Notes: generated by a model not told the origin, from the letters alone. Counted from the first letter of the stretch, positions 51,901-61,394 are shown. The stretch: DNA of 64,000 nucleotides from Gordionus sp. m RMFG-2023 (GCF_954871325.1 NC_088776.1:9729552-9793551); one strand, 5' to 3'. Made by a program: numbers and translations.

Positions 51901-54900
51901 CATTGACTATAGAATGAATTAAAAAATATTATGATATTTATTATTATACATAGATTTATTATAATATTATATAAATGCAAAATAAAGTTAATATTGGTGT
52001 AAAAAACATTTATTTGAATTTGACCATATTTGACCGGTCAAATGCACAACCCTGAGATTTAGTATCTATGGGCTATTCTTTAGGAGAAGTTCGATATAGA
52101 ACAGCATTTCAAAAAAACAATATGAATTGTCAGATTATGGCTTGGAGACTCATTATATTATATATTCTAAAGAATTACTCTTTTTTCTCGTTTCATCTAA
52201 TAAGGTCAATTACAGCGGGGTCAAGTTTATGGAAGAAGAGGATGATGACGCCTTGCTGATTCCTTACGAATACAAGCCCTTTCAGGAATACAACTACGGC
52301 TCAGACGTTCCGGATATAGATAATTTGAAAGCTTTGGGGTGATTTTTCATGATATTATTATCAGGGTTGTGCATTTGACCGGTCAAATACAATTCGGTCA
52401 ATTGACCGATATTTGACCGGTCAAATATGGTCAAATTCAAATAAATGTTTTTTACACCAATATTAACTTTATTTTGCATTTATATAATATTATAATAAAT
52501 CTATGTATAATAATAAATATCATAATATTTTTTAATTCATTCTATAGTCAATGTTTCACCCTCCGTGGCAGAGTCTTGTTCCGATTCATATTCAATATCA
52601 TTATTTTCTTTAATATTTTTAATCAATCTTAAATTATGATACACTCTTACTAATTTTCTTGCTGTAGAAGCCTTTAATCTATTTCTGTTTTTCGTGTGAA
52701 TATTGCCCCAAACCGACCAATTTCTTTCAGAAGAAGAAGTCGAACTAGGAAATGTTAGTAAAATATTAGCGACTTCTCTTAATGGGCAAGGTGGGCAAAA
52801 TGCATTCCACCAACTTGAGGCCGAAATTTGATTGTTTCTTATGGAAGTTACAACTTTCCACATATTATGGCTATTAAATATACCGCTTTTGCTTCTGAAA
52901 TTTACTATATTACTCAAAATATTTTGATTATCACCACCTTGTAAAATACCCAATTCTTTATTATATTACATGCTTCATCAAATTCAGTATTAGTAAGATG
53001 CTCCCCTTGATATTGGGGGTCCAATAAATAAGCAGCATTGTGAGCACATGTATTTATATCAGTTTTTCTCTTTTCAAACATAACCTTAATTTTTTTTTCT
53101 TGAGATGGAGAAAATATAGAATCATGGCATGATTGTATTATGTGTTTTTCCAAATTAAGCATCTCGTTTTTTACTTGGGCCAAAGTACATTTATCCCCTT
53201 GCACTTTCAACAATGAGGTAGCTAAAGGTTGGAGTATAGCTAAAAATTTTAAATTTTTCGTCCAAAATTCTTCGTTTAATATATTATTGGTAATTTCTAT
53301 GGGACAATTATCACAAACAGCTTCTTCAACAACTGATGCTTTTAGAGCTTTCTTGCATATTTGAATTTGCTCCATACATTTTATTGACGATGCCCATCTT
53401 GTTTGGCTAATTGTACTTAATGTAGATGGTATGCCATGAAGATTATTACGGGAAAATACTGCAGCTGGTATGTGTTTATTCTTGAAAAATTTAACAATTT
53501 TTTTAATTATTGAAATATGGTCACTGAAGGCGTCCAATCGTTCAAAATCGTGAAAGAATAACTGCAATGTATGCGCTGCACAACCATAACATTGTATATG
53601 ATTATAAATAGATTCAGATTTTAGAATTCTCCAGGCTGCTTTCATGTTAGCGGCATTATCAGTAACTAAAGAATATACTTTTACCGGATTCAATTCATGA
53701 ATTACATTTTTAAATTCCTGGGCAATATAATCTGCCATATGGCGATTTTCCTCAGTATTTAGAAATTTGTAGAACACTGGAACAGGCGTCATCACCATAA
53801 AATTAATAATACTCTCGTTTCTAATGTTGCTCCAGCCATCTGATACAATTGATAAGTAAGGAGCTTTATCTATTATATCTGCAACTCTCACCTCCATATC
53901 ACCTGACGCTTTGTCTAGAAGATATCCAGCCAGCTGCCTTCTCCTGGGTAATGTGTAAATAGGACGTATTTTTTTAAAAAATTCTTGGATGTAGGGATTT
54001 TCAGTGATGTGGAAAGGTAAATTGCTCGCATATACAGCCTTTGCAAACAATTGATCCAGCTCATTTTTTTCTTTGGGATTAATTCTATCTATGAAACCGG
54101 TTATACAAGATTGAGATTTATATTTAATCGCCTTGCTTGTAGATTGATTAGAAATAAGGGTATCAAATTCTCCTGAGTCACAAGACAAAATATTGTTCAT
54201 TTGATAATCATTCTCACTAATTTCACCCAATTCTTCATTAGAGTTAGACTTAGAAGTATTACAAATTACATTTGTGATATTTTTTGTAGAGGTTGATATT
54301 TTGGAATTTGAATAAAATTTTTCCTTAATTATAACAGGGCACATAGTACAGCTGCTTAATAAATGTTTGACCATTCTATCAACGTGGGTGATATAGGACA
54401 TCTTGCAAAACTTGCACACCGCTTTAACTGATTTACCATCGCGTACTTCTTGAAAATGTTTCCAAACATGATGCTTTGGTTTGACCATAATCCCTAATAT
54501 ATTAAAATTTAACAAAAAAATGATTTTGATTATTGTAAAGTTAATCAATCTTAACTATTTTATAATTATCGACCAATTAAATAATTTCTTAATATTATAA
54601 ATATAATATAATAAACTTTTTACCAGAATTGAATAATATTCCGTAAATCTGACCAGAACAATTAAAATGAAAATTAATTTTAAAAACCAAATATAGCAAG
54701 TGTAAGTAAAACAAATGAGAATTAATATAATTTATACTCGGCTAAATATTAAATAAAATTTAAATTTATTAAAAAATAAGAATGAAAAAATTATATTATG
54801 ATTATAATAAATCGGGTATTTTTATTTTTTTTAAGAAAAATGAATTGAAAAAAATAAAGAAGGCGAGAAACGGCAATGATTAGGCAAAAAAATAACTAAA

Positions 54901-55840
54901 AATATTACTATATTTAGAAAAATTACATATTTATATTTTAATAAAAAAATAATAAGATTGATAAACATGCTTTTAATGCATACTAGTTAATTATATCAAA
55001 ATATTTATTCGCCATTAATATTTTAGAGTATTTGACCAGTCAAATACTCCTCCGGTCAATTGACCAGTCATTTGACCGAATTTGACCGGTCAATTGATCA
55101 GTCATTTGACCGAATTTGACCAGTCATTTGACCGAATTTGACCTGTCAATTGACCGACATGCCAACCCTGATTATTATTATGTTATTCACATAAATATTC
55201 GTAAAAATGCTTTTTTTAAAAAAAAAAATAAAATGTGATTTTATCGTAAAAAAATATTTTATGCGCGTAAGGATTTATTTATAAAAGATTCAGAATTTTA
55301 GGTGAAATCTGATCAAATATTCTGTTTCTTCTCAAACTGAAATCAAAACCGATTATGGTTTCAAGTCAAGGAAATTGCTGTTGCAACTTCTGATTTATAT
55401 AAATTTCTAATTGTCTATTTTATATTAATATGACCTGTGAGATTTGACTGTTTATTTATTTTTAATATATCTTCACCCTAACCCATATCCTCCTTACTTC
55501 GAATACTTGTTTAGTTTATAGTATATTTCATCCAATAAAATAAAATTTTGAACATTCTTTGAGTTGAGATATTATCATCAAAATCACCAAAAAGTATTCA
55601 GAACCTCTATTTTTTTTAGTCCAGGGTTTAAAGCTATTATTTATATTTCTCAAAATTTGGTTTTTTTTGGAAATCATTATAAATTTTATTTTTAATATGT
55701 AATCTACAAGATTTTTGCACAACGTTCGAGCCGCTACAAATTTAGACAAAAGCGGTGGTTATTCGGAAAAATACGCGTGTCACAGAGCTTTGCAGGAGGC
55801 GTTTTGTGGGTTATTTTATTCGCCTCCGATTAATTATTAA
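45911..55840 (+). CDS. MNAT1: CDK-activating kinase assembly factor MAT1, 5 exons, 379 aa
   Basis: Exons: 45911-46002, 46042-46396, 48846-49274, 52205-52338 and 55711-55840; all introns GT-AG, frame continuous for 380 codons. MAT1 bridges CDK7 and cyclin H and tethers the kinase to TFIIH. The N-terminal C3HC4 RING is complete: C7, C10, C27, H29, C32, C35, C48, C51, with CPRCKTSRYRNPSLKLLVN and CGHTLCESCVDL. A coiled-coil region follows (about 60-200; SVEREVEIRKRLS, NSDLP). The C-terminus matches the CDK7/cyclin H-binding end: YSGVKF, YEYKPFQEYNYGSDVP, LGFLHNVRAA and CHRALQEAFCGLF. It is 70 residues longer than human MAT1, through insertions in exon 3 (for example LTKSNSSHLIISDSSDN and HIEGGKELKDMI). 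Intron 1 is 39 nt and stop-free in frame, so retention would add 13 residues. Introns 3 and 4 each hold one intact-ended hAT element in opposite orientation. Confidence 0.96.
46790..47110 (-). pseudogene. Unidentified broken coding-like fragment in MAT1 intron 2
   Basis: The complement reads as plausible protein for about 100 codons in one frame (includes VDGGKSWPSQNF and NIIFIHGRVEITYY) but is not open throughout. I do not recognise the family. It may be a captured gene fragment or part of a mobile element, and may belong with the fragment at 48300-48690. Confidence 0.3.
47611..48109. mobile_element. Inverted-repeat element, GGGGAGAC family, TA flanks
   Basis: The left end GGGAAGACGATTGTCGGGGTAA and the right end TTACCCCGGTCTCCCC are inverted, the left carrying a short extra segment. 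TA borders both sides (47609-47610 and 48110-48111). About 500 bp, non-coding, in MAT1 intron 2. It shares ends with 1881-2492 but little interior. Confidence 0.6.
48300..48690 (-). pseudogene. Unidentified broken coding-like fragment in MAT1 intron 2
   Basis: Several short open stretches on the minus strand with protein-like composition (for example IWNSQTDLADNGVSPP and RELKEPEDNTVEVLVAF) lie in different frames. No family is recognised and no splice sites reconcile them. GC is higher than in the surrounding intron. Confidence 0.25.
49367..49374. repeat. Target-site duplication of hAT copy A, left
   Basis: AGATTTAG immediately before the CAGGGTTG end; the identical octamer follows the element at 52055-52062. 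A perfect 8-bp duplication is the hAT signature and indicates a recent insertion. Confidence 0.95.
49966..51540 (+). CDS. hAT transposase, BED finger and RNase-H core (copy A)
   Basis: 524 aa from the ATG that opens MVKPKHHVWKHF; an in-frame upstream extension lacks an ATG. The BED zinc finger occupies about residues 1-50 (HVWKHF, CKFC, then H and C in MVKHLLSSC). The DUF659/RNase-H-like core follows with VSDGWSN (Asp217, first catalytic Asp), VTDNAANM (Asp277, second) and CYGCAAHTLQL, the hAT C-x-x-H motif. The frame ends just before the C-terminal catalytic Glu and dimerisation region, which continue in the -1 frame (51501-51917). No GT-AG pair of suitable length joins the two frames, so this is a true frame break or a ribosomal shift. 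Confidence 0.9.
   Translation: MVKPKHHVWKHFQEVRDGKSVKAVCKFCKMSYITHVDRMVKHLLSSCTMCPVIIKEKFYSNSKISTSTKNITNVICNTSKSNSNEELGEISENDYQMNNILSCDSGEFDTLISNQSTSKAIKYKSQSCITGFIDRINPKEKNELDQLFAKAVYASNLPFHITENPYIQEFFKKIRPIYTLPRRRQLAGYLLDKASGDMEVRVADIIDKAPYLSIVSDGWSNIRNESIINFMVMTPVPVFYKFLNTEENRHTADYIAQEFKNVIHELNPVKVYSLVTDNAANMKAAWRILKSESIYNHIQCYGCAAHTLQLFFHDFERLDAFSDHISIIKKIVKFFKNKHIPAAVFSRNNLHGIPSTLSTISQTRWASSIKCMEQIQICKKALKASVVEEAVCDNCPIEITNNILNEEFWTKNLKFLAILQPLATSLLKVQGDKCTLAQVKNEMLNLEKHIIQSCHDSIFSPSQEKKIKVMFEKRKTDINTCAHNAAYLLDPQYQGEHLTNTEFDEACNIIKNWVFYKVVIIKIF
51501..51917 (+). CDS. hAT transposase C-terminal dimerisation region, -1 frame (copy A)
   Basis: Overlaps the end of the main frame by 40 nt and has no ATG at its start. 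It encodes the hAT C-terminal domain: SSWWNAFCPPCPLREVA, then SSTSSSERNWSVWGNIH (containing the expected catalytic Glu) and KNRNRLKASTARKL. The start given is where the frame opens, not a real initiation site. The same split is present in copy B. Confidence 0.8.
   Translation: MGILQGGDNQNILSNIVNFRSKSGIFNSHNMWKVVTSIRNNQISASSWWNAFCPPCPLREVANILLTFPSSTSSSERNWSVWGNIHTKNRNRLKASTARKLVRVYHNLRLIKNIKENNDIEYESEQDSATEGETLTIE
52055..52361. other. 307 bp host island between the two inverted hAT copies, carrying MAT1 exon 4
   Basis: Contains the right target duplication of copy A (52055-52062), a pyrimidine tract with TCTAATAAG acceptor (52204), MAT1 exon 4 (52205-52338), its GTGATT donor and the left duplication of copy B (52354-52361). 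Copy B begins 23 nt after the exon 4 splice donor. Confidence 0.9.
52537..52953 (-). CDS. hAT transposase C-terminal region, -1 frame (copy B)
   Basis: The same 138-codon frame as 51501-51917, with the SSSERNWSVWG and KNRNRLKAS motifs. That two separate insertions share the identical frame arrangement means the split existed before they diverged. Confidence 0.8.
   Translation of the reverse strand: MGILQGGDNQNILSNIVNFRSKSGIFNSHNMWKVVTSIRNNQISASSWWNAFCPPCPLREVANILLTFPSSTSSSERNWSVWGNIHTKNRNRLKASTARKLVRVYHNLRLIKNIKENNDIEYESEQDSATEGETLTIE
52914..54488 (-). CDS. hAT transposase, BED finger and RNase-H core (copy B)
   Basis: 524 aa from the ATG, matching copy A throughout except one visible residue: Met in NRHMADY where copy A has Thr. 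One T more in the run just upstream of the ATG changes how far the frame extends 5'. The catalytic Asp residues, the BED finger and the C-x-x-H motif are all present. It ends at the same premature position as copy A. Confidence 0.9.
   Translation of the reverse strand: MVKPKHHVWKHFQEVRDGKSVKAVCKFCKMSYITHVDRMVKHLLSSCTMCPVIIKEKFYSNSKISTSTKNITNVICNTSKSNSNEELGEISENDYQMNNILSCDSGEFDTLISNQSTSKAIKYKSQSCITGFIDRINPKEKNELDQLFAKAVYASNLPFHITENPYIQEFFKKIRPIYTLPRRRQLAGYLLDKASGDMEVRVADIIDKAPYLSIVSDGWSNIRNESIINFMVMTPVPVFYKFLNTEENRHMADYIAQEFKNVIHELNPVKVYSLVTDNAANMKAAWRILKSESIYNHIQCYGCAAHTLQLFFHDFERLDAFSDHISIIKKIVKFFKNKHIPAAVFSRNNLHGIPSTLSTISQTRWASSIKCMEQIQICKKALKASVVEEAVCDNCPIEITNNILNEEFWTKNLKFLAILQPLATSLLKVQGDKCTLAQVKNEMLNLEKHIIQSCHDSIFSPSQEKKIKVMFEKRKTDINTCAHNAAYLLDPQYQGEHLTNTEFDEACNIIKNWVFYKVVIIKIF
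55171..55178. repeat. Target-site duplication of hAT copy B, right
   Basis: ATTATTAT, identical to 52354-52361. It differs from the AGATTTAG duplication of copy A, so the two elements are separate insertions. Confidence 0.92.
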
Positions 55841-55910
55841 AATTGATAAAATGTTATTATACGCCATTTTGTTATATAAAAATTTTTTATCTTTGTATTA
55901 TATTGTGATG

Positions 55911-55916
55911 AATAAA
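55911..55916 (+). terminator. Candidate polyadenylation signal of MAT1
   Basis: AATAAA 71 nt after the MAT1 stop codon, followed by T/GT-containing sequence. Position and strand fit, though AT-rich background makes chance matches frequent. Confidence 0.55.
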
Positions 55917-57660
55917 TGAACATTGTTTTTTTATATAAAATGTCGAATATAATATGTAGTTTGCTTAAAAAGTTGGTAAAGAATTAAAATATTTTCATAT
56001 TAAACATAAGTATTAGCCCTTTCAAAATTAGCACGAATTCGCAGAAAGTAAACAAAAATACAGAGTATTTTGAATTTCGCGTTAACTATGAAGGAGGGGT
56101 TAAAGTTCTGCATGGCAACCCCATCAGCAAGAACAACGGTAACCTGCTCAATAAAATATATACCCCGCACATCGTCCCAAAAGTATACATGTTATATTTC
56201 CAGTCTATTCTTCCCTATTTGCTTGATAAAGTTTTCTAATTGTAGAACGAATTTAAAACTTTTTAAAAAATTAATAGGTTGGAAATATTTACTATTCATT
56301 CATGTTTTGTACTAAATAGTATTGGTATATGAGAGGCAGAAATTGCCCCTCTAAATACAAAATTATTTAAAATTTTTTTTATTATTGTATAATAAATATA
56401 AATGCTCATTTTTATTTTTATGATTTTAGAAACTATCTTATACTAAAAAAAATGCTAAAATTGCAATAAATATTCAAAAATAATTTTGTAAGCCGAGTTT
56501 TAATTTAAATCAATCAACAAAATTGTTTTCTTGGAATAAAACAAAATTTTGAAAAAGGAATGGTAATTGAGTTTCAATATTTATATAAAAAATATGAAAG
56601 CTCATGAAATTTAGCGGTAAAACGCTCGATCGTTCATACACTGCAATCATAAAATATTTACAAATTTTGGTTTATATTATAAAATAATAAAAAAATTTAT
56701 ATAATGTATTGGACTTTCATCCTTTCTTGAAATTATGTGCGTTGAATTTGATGTAAATTTCTTAAATTTTATTTCGTTCCCTAACCCATATGGGTTAATT
56801 TATTATCAATAAAAATTCGTCTTCAAATTTTATTTGGGAGTATTTTTTGATAAAAATTTCTTAAAATTTATTTTAGACATTTTTAAGGTTTGCTCCAAGC
56901 AACGGTCTCCTGAATTTTTGGGTCTAGTTATGTTTTATAGCTAACCATTAAATTATAAGTTATTTCTGAATATTTAATTAAAGCATAACATAAAAATAAA
57001 ATTAAAATTTCGGGTTTAAACTTTTTCCCTACAACTTTTTTTTTAGAAATTAGGGTCGCCACACCAGATCAAGATCTACAAAAATTGTCGGGCTTGGGCC
57101 GAGAAAATTTATTTTGGGGGGTCTCTTATTATGTAGAGGTATTCAGATGTGCATCGGGTTTTTTGTAGATTTTTAAAATCTCGCTGTTTGTGGGTAATAT
57201 AATTTGAATTAATCTTTGAAATATTGTATCATTAAATACCAAATTTTTTGTTTAACAACTAATATACACTCTGGTCTCAATATAAAGAGACCACCTCAAA
57301 TTTTTCATGCATCATTTTTTTTAATTAAAAATGCATAAGAAGGCGTTTATTCTTTAAAATAAGTCTTTAAGACTATATTATAATCCTTTACATATAATGT
57401 ATAAAATAATTTGGAAGATTTTTTTTCTTCCAGTCATTTCCAAAATTATGGCCAAGATACGTTTTTACGTCAATAAAAAAAATCACATGAAATCTATTTT
57501 AATATAATATTTAGCAGATCACTATTATTTTTATTATTTAAAATACTTTAACTTATTTTCTAATTTGTTAATTTTTCTGGTCTCTAACGATCCGTGGAAA
57601 GCGGTGAAGGGTGGGTAGTCATTAATTAGCTACTTCATATTTAATTCCAAACCTTGAGCC
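55917..57660. other. Intergenic interval after MAT1
   Basis: A CGCGAATT-type short repeat lies at 56030-56100 and a C/G-rich repeat fragment with GATCTACA and GGGCTTGGGCC at about 57054-57120. Otherwise AT-rich with no coding signal that I can support. Confidence 0.5.
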
Positions 57661-58060
57661 TTAAAACATACTTCCTCTTATTTTTTCTAAAACTTCTGAC
57701 CAAGATAACGATGTTGAAAGAAACACATATATTCCTAAATTACCCTCATGTTTGTCACATCTATCACATAGCATGCAAAAATAATCCACCCTACTCTTTA
57801 CATGACTTCCATCACCAAAACCTAAGATCCTTTCTTCCTCAGAATTACTTTTGAATCGTGACAAAATTAAAAGCCTTCATAAACTCTTTGATATTTTTAT
57901 TTTCATCAACATGTTTCTTTAGACATGCCATTCCGGTTGATGGATGCTGATTCCAACGATCCTATAATATACCTTCCTCTTCATCATTCTGCCAACCCGT
58001 GTTACTTTGTCCAAAATCGTACATAATATTAATTCATCAACAAATCAACTTGCCCAATAG
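57661..58060 (-). pseudogene. Unidentified broken coding-like segment
   Basis: On the minus strand short protein-like stretches follow one another in different frames (for example YDFGQSNTGWQNDEEEG, NQHPSTGMACLKKHVDENK and YFCMLCDRCDKHEGNLGIY). Composition and codon choice look coding, but the whole is broken. The family is unknown to me; a relic of a mobile element or of a host gene are both possible. Confidence 0.35.
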
Positions 58061-61000
58061 CTTTATGTCAATATTTGTCTGCCTACAATCAAAATATCAA
58101 CCTGAGGGTTTTCATTGCTCAAAGAGTTGTCATTATATCTCTTCAGAAAAACTTGTATTTTGTGCTAGTTTCGTCTATCATTCATTTTTTATTTTGTTCT
58201 GGTATCCTTCAGTCTGTAATCATTCTCCTTTGTTCAGTGCTTCCACCACTTTGATCTTTCCATTTTCCCTATAATTTCACGTTAGCACCCATACATCGTA
58301 GTTGCCTCACCTTATTCTCGAAAAAGTGGAAGGTTATTTAACAATGCATATCCCTAGTTTTTAGGTTCTGTAGTTAGACCATTCTGTAGTTAGACCCTTC
58401 TCTCCTCGTCTTTTTTTATATCATAGGCAGATGAGGATTCCTACAGAATAGTTTTTATGGTGCATATCACATATAGTAGAATATTCTAATACTCTTCTTA
58501 GTTAGCCAGACGGTGATCATACATTTAACCATAATGAAACCTAGCAGAGAGAGAGGGCAAAATTTTGAGATAGCTTTTAAATATGCAGATAATAGACTTT
58601 AATTTTATGTACCAGAATTAGCAATCATTATATATAAGATAGAGATAGAGTGATTTAAAGAATATAGGCTTTTTTCAAATAATACGAAGTTTTATCATTA
58701 TTAGTTTCTAATTCAAAAATTACTTAGAGTCAAGCTGTCGAACCGAACTGCGATCGAAATAAACATGATTTTCCAAACTGAATCGTTATAAGATTTTTGA
58801 AAAATGAGAACCGAACCGTTATAACTACTTTTAACCTGGTTCATAACGGTTTCTTAATTATATTTATTTAAAATTTAAAATAATGAAGTATAAAAATTTA
58901 AAATATTGTTATAATATTTAATTTGTTATTTCTTATTAATCTTATGCATTGTTTTATATAATAAGAAAATTAGACGTGTTTTCTTATAATTTATTTTTTA
59001 TTTTTATTATCTTCATAAAAATGACAGTTACAAAGGTACAAAAAATCTATTATCTCATATACAAGTATTCGTAAACTCCTGATAAACGATATATACGAAT
59101 CGGGATAATATTATAAATGGATTTAGATTGCATAATAAATATTTAAATAACAGCTTTATAAATTTTGAACTATCCGGAATGAAATTAAACCGTTATATCT
59201 AACTTTTCGACACTCTGCTTAAAACATTAAATTTTTTATTAATTTAATTAATAACATTAATTAGCGATAATCTTGGTGAAATAAATATTAAATTTAATAA
59301 ATATTAACTTGTGAATGATTTATAATTACTGTAAAGGTAAAATCGATATATATATATATATATATCGGGAGTATGATATCTGGTTTATATGCCAAACCGA
59401 ATCATAAAAAAAATATATATTACACCTCAATTAGATAATATAACAGCATCTTAAATTAATCATTCATTTAAGAACAACATATATAATTGAATATTAAATC
59501 AAAAAAAAATCAATATAATTTATTAATTTGTTCGAGTCGCCACTATTTTAAAAGTTTGCTATTCAGTGTTAAGATGTGACTAACGCTAAATGGATTTAAA
59601 ATAATTATTATTCTGGTTATCAATCTTTATGTGAAAATAACATTTAAGATTATTTTCTTTTTTTAAAAAATTTTATAATTATTAATGATTTAAATGAATC
59701 ATAATAAGTCAAACCTTCCCTACCTTCTCCCTCTATAGGCATATCGTGGTGGGGAGGGGGGGGGAAAGCGTGGAGACGTTTTCCCTTACAAAAATTTGGC
59801 ACTCCTCTTTCCCAAAAAGATAATACAATGTATCACTTTAATCAATAACTTTAAAAAAATAATCAATTTATAATAATTGGAAAAATTACTAATAAATTCA
59901 AAATTTTCAGAATAAAATAATAATATAAAAAGTGAAATGCAAAATTAAAAAAAAAAAGTAAACATCCTATGTATGAAGGCCTACTAGCCTAGCCACAAGT
60001 GCACCTAAAGATCTCCAATAAAATCCCACCAAATATTGCCCCCCCCCTAGCGAAAATCCTGACCCCGCCTCCAATGCCTCCTACCTTCTCTTCGTGGTCC
60101 TAGATATAAAATCTTTAAGTCATTAATATTGTCACAAAAACTTTGTAGAGGTCAATATGTTTTCTCCGATTCCTATTTATTAATTATTTTTATTCAAAGG
60201 TATTTCCAAATTTTGAAATTTATTTTTAATCATGAATATACATAATTTACCTTCAAAAAAATAGGCTTTCAACCTTCGCAATTTAAATCTTTCCTATGTT
60301 TTACAAATAATTTTTTTAAAAAAATCACCATGACGAATAATACGAGGGGGAAAAGAAGAGAAATTCTCACATTAAATTAGGTCAATCGATATAATAATGA
60401 ATATTTTCTAATCCCACACAGTTCTCGATATATTTGACTGTCACATTTTTTTTATTTAAATATAAATTTAATAATCTTCTCCTATTTTTTTAAACAGATA
60501 TATGTGAGTTTTTTAAACAAATAATCTGTTAATTTCTACTTTATACCCTTACCCATTATGAATGGAGGGAATAGGGGGGGGGGGTGGAGATAATCCATTT
60601 CATTGATTTTGATCATTATTATTTTCTGATAAGAATAAAAGCAATTGAGATATTTTAAACGTTAACAATAAATTACCTGAGTAAAATATGGTATTTCGTG
60701 TGTGGGCATGATTTTTTTTTGGAAAAATTAAACTGCCGTGAGCATGACAGGGTTTGGTTTTTCTTTAACCATTGTGAATGAGCAAGTCGAATTTGAGAAA
60801 AAATATAATAAAATGCATATCTCTAAATAAGCGGGGACGAACTGATAGGTATAACGCTTCAGTTTCATATCGGTTTAGGTTTATTTTAAAACGGTTTTCA
60901 TTTCCATTTTGGTTATTTTTTAACAAATTTATATCGATTCATTTCGGCTAGGGAAATCGTTACGGTTACTATAAGTTATGGATTTTTTAAAATTATTAAT

Positions 61001-61195
61001 TAAAATATAATATATATATTTTTTTAAATTGGTCAATAATGTTCTGATGAAAATGTTTTAATAACAGAATTAAAATACAAAACTATTGTTACGGTTGGCA
61101 AATTAATAACGCTTCAATTCAGGGGTTCAATTCGATATCCTGTCTAAGAAAGCCATTCATAGAATATTTTAAAAAAGGGAATATACACATATGAC
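58061..61195. other. Repeat-rich interval, no gene recognised
   Basis: The complement of 58061-58330 may continue the relic to its left but gives no convincing frame. Further on are an AACCG-rich element (58733-59219), G-run and C-run repeats (59756-59764, 60039-60047, 60574-60584), and scattered AACCG/CGGTT blocks (about 60850-61140). Confidence 0.5.
58733..59219. mobile_element. hAT-like non-autonomous element with AACCGAACCG motifs
   Basis: The left side reads AGCTGTCGAACCGAACTG and the right closes in AACTTTTCGACACTCTGCT, giving imperfect inverted ends around GTCGAA. Subterminal AACCGAACCGTTATAA and AAACCGTTATA units recur inside. It shares motifs with 33376-33895. No clear target duplication. 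Confidence 0.45.
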
Positions 61196-61394
61196 ATAGG
61201 AGTATCCAGAGTCTTGAACATAAATTTTATTGGAGGTCTTTAAGTACACTTATTGTAGAAATATTTTTGTTAAAATTTAATATAACCAAAAGTTTAAAAT
61301 AAGTGGGTCTAAAGACCCCCAATAAAATTTATGGAGGAAAACCCCACTAAGAGCCCCCCCCCCGTACCTTAGCAAAACCCTGGATACCCTTATG
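61196..61394. mobile_element. Palindromic MITE containing a poly-C run
   Basis: Arms TAGGAGTATCCAGAGTCTTG (left) and AACCCTGGATACCC (right), then ATAAATTTTATTGGAGGTCT and AGACCCCCAATAAAATTTAT, are inverted repeats. A run of 10 C (61354-61363) lies in the right arm. A similar AATAAAATCCCACC plus C-run block at about 60005-60075 suggests a second copy. Confidence 0.6.

Larger units (their letters stand above)
49375..52054 (+). mobile_element. hAT transposon copy A in MAT1 intron 3 (2680 bp)
   Basis: Ends CAGGGTTGGCATG and, inverted, GCACAACCCTG, with a perfect 8-bp duplication AGATTTAG. Subterminal TTGACCGGTCAA-type palindromes are likely transposase-binding sites. It carries a BED/hAT transposase in the same direction as MAT1, split over two frames (49966-51540 and 51501-51917). 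Without it intron 3 would be only about 240 nt. It is almost identical to copy B (52362-55170), differing mainly by fewer subterminal repeat units (129 bp shorter overall). Confidence 0.95.
52362..55170 (-). mobile_element. hAT transposon copy B in MAT1 intron 4 (2809 bp)
   Basis: Same element as copy A in the opposite direction. Ends CAGGGTTGTGCATTTGACC (left) and CATGCCAACCCTG (right), with a perfect 8-bp duplication ATTATTAT at 52354-52361 and 55171-55178. It has more subterminal units than copy A: alternating TTGACCGAATTTGACC and GGTCAATTGACC blocks at about 55027-55158 and an extra block at 52385-52425. Transposase is antisense to MAT1. Confidence 0.95.

Noticed and set aside
52337-52342. 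TGA at 52340-52342 as the MAT1 stop codon
   Set aside because: Splicing at GTGATT (52339) joins in phase to 55711, giving the conserved LGFLHNVRAA and ALQEAFCGLF end.
49375-55170. The giant inverted repeat as an assembly artefact or a single duplicated block
   Set aside because: The two copies have different perfect target duplications, different subterminal array lengths and unique host exon sequence between them; long reads would still be a useful check.
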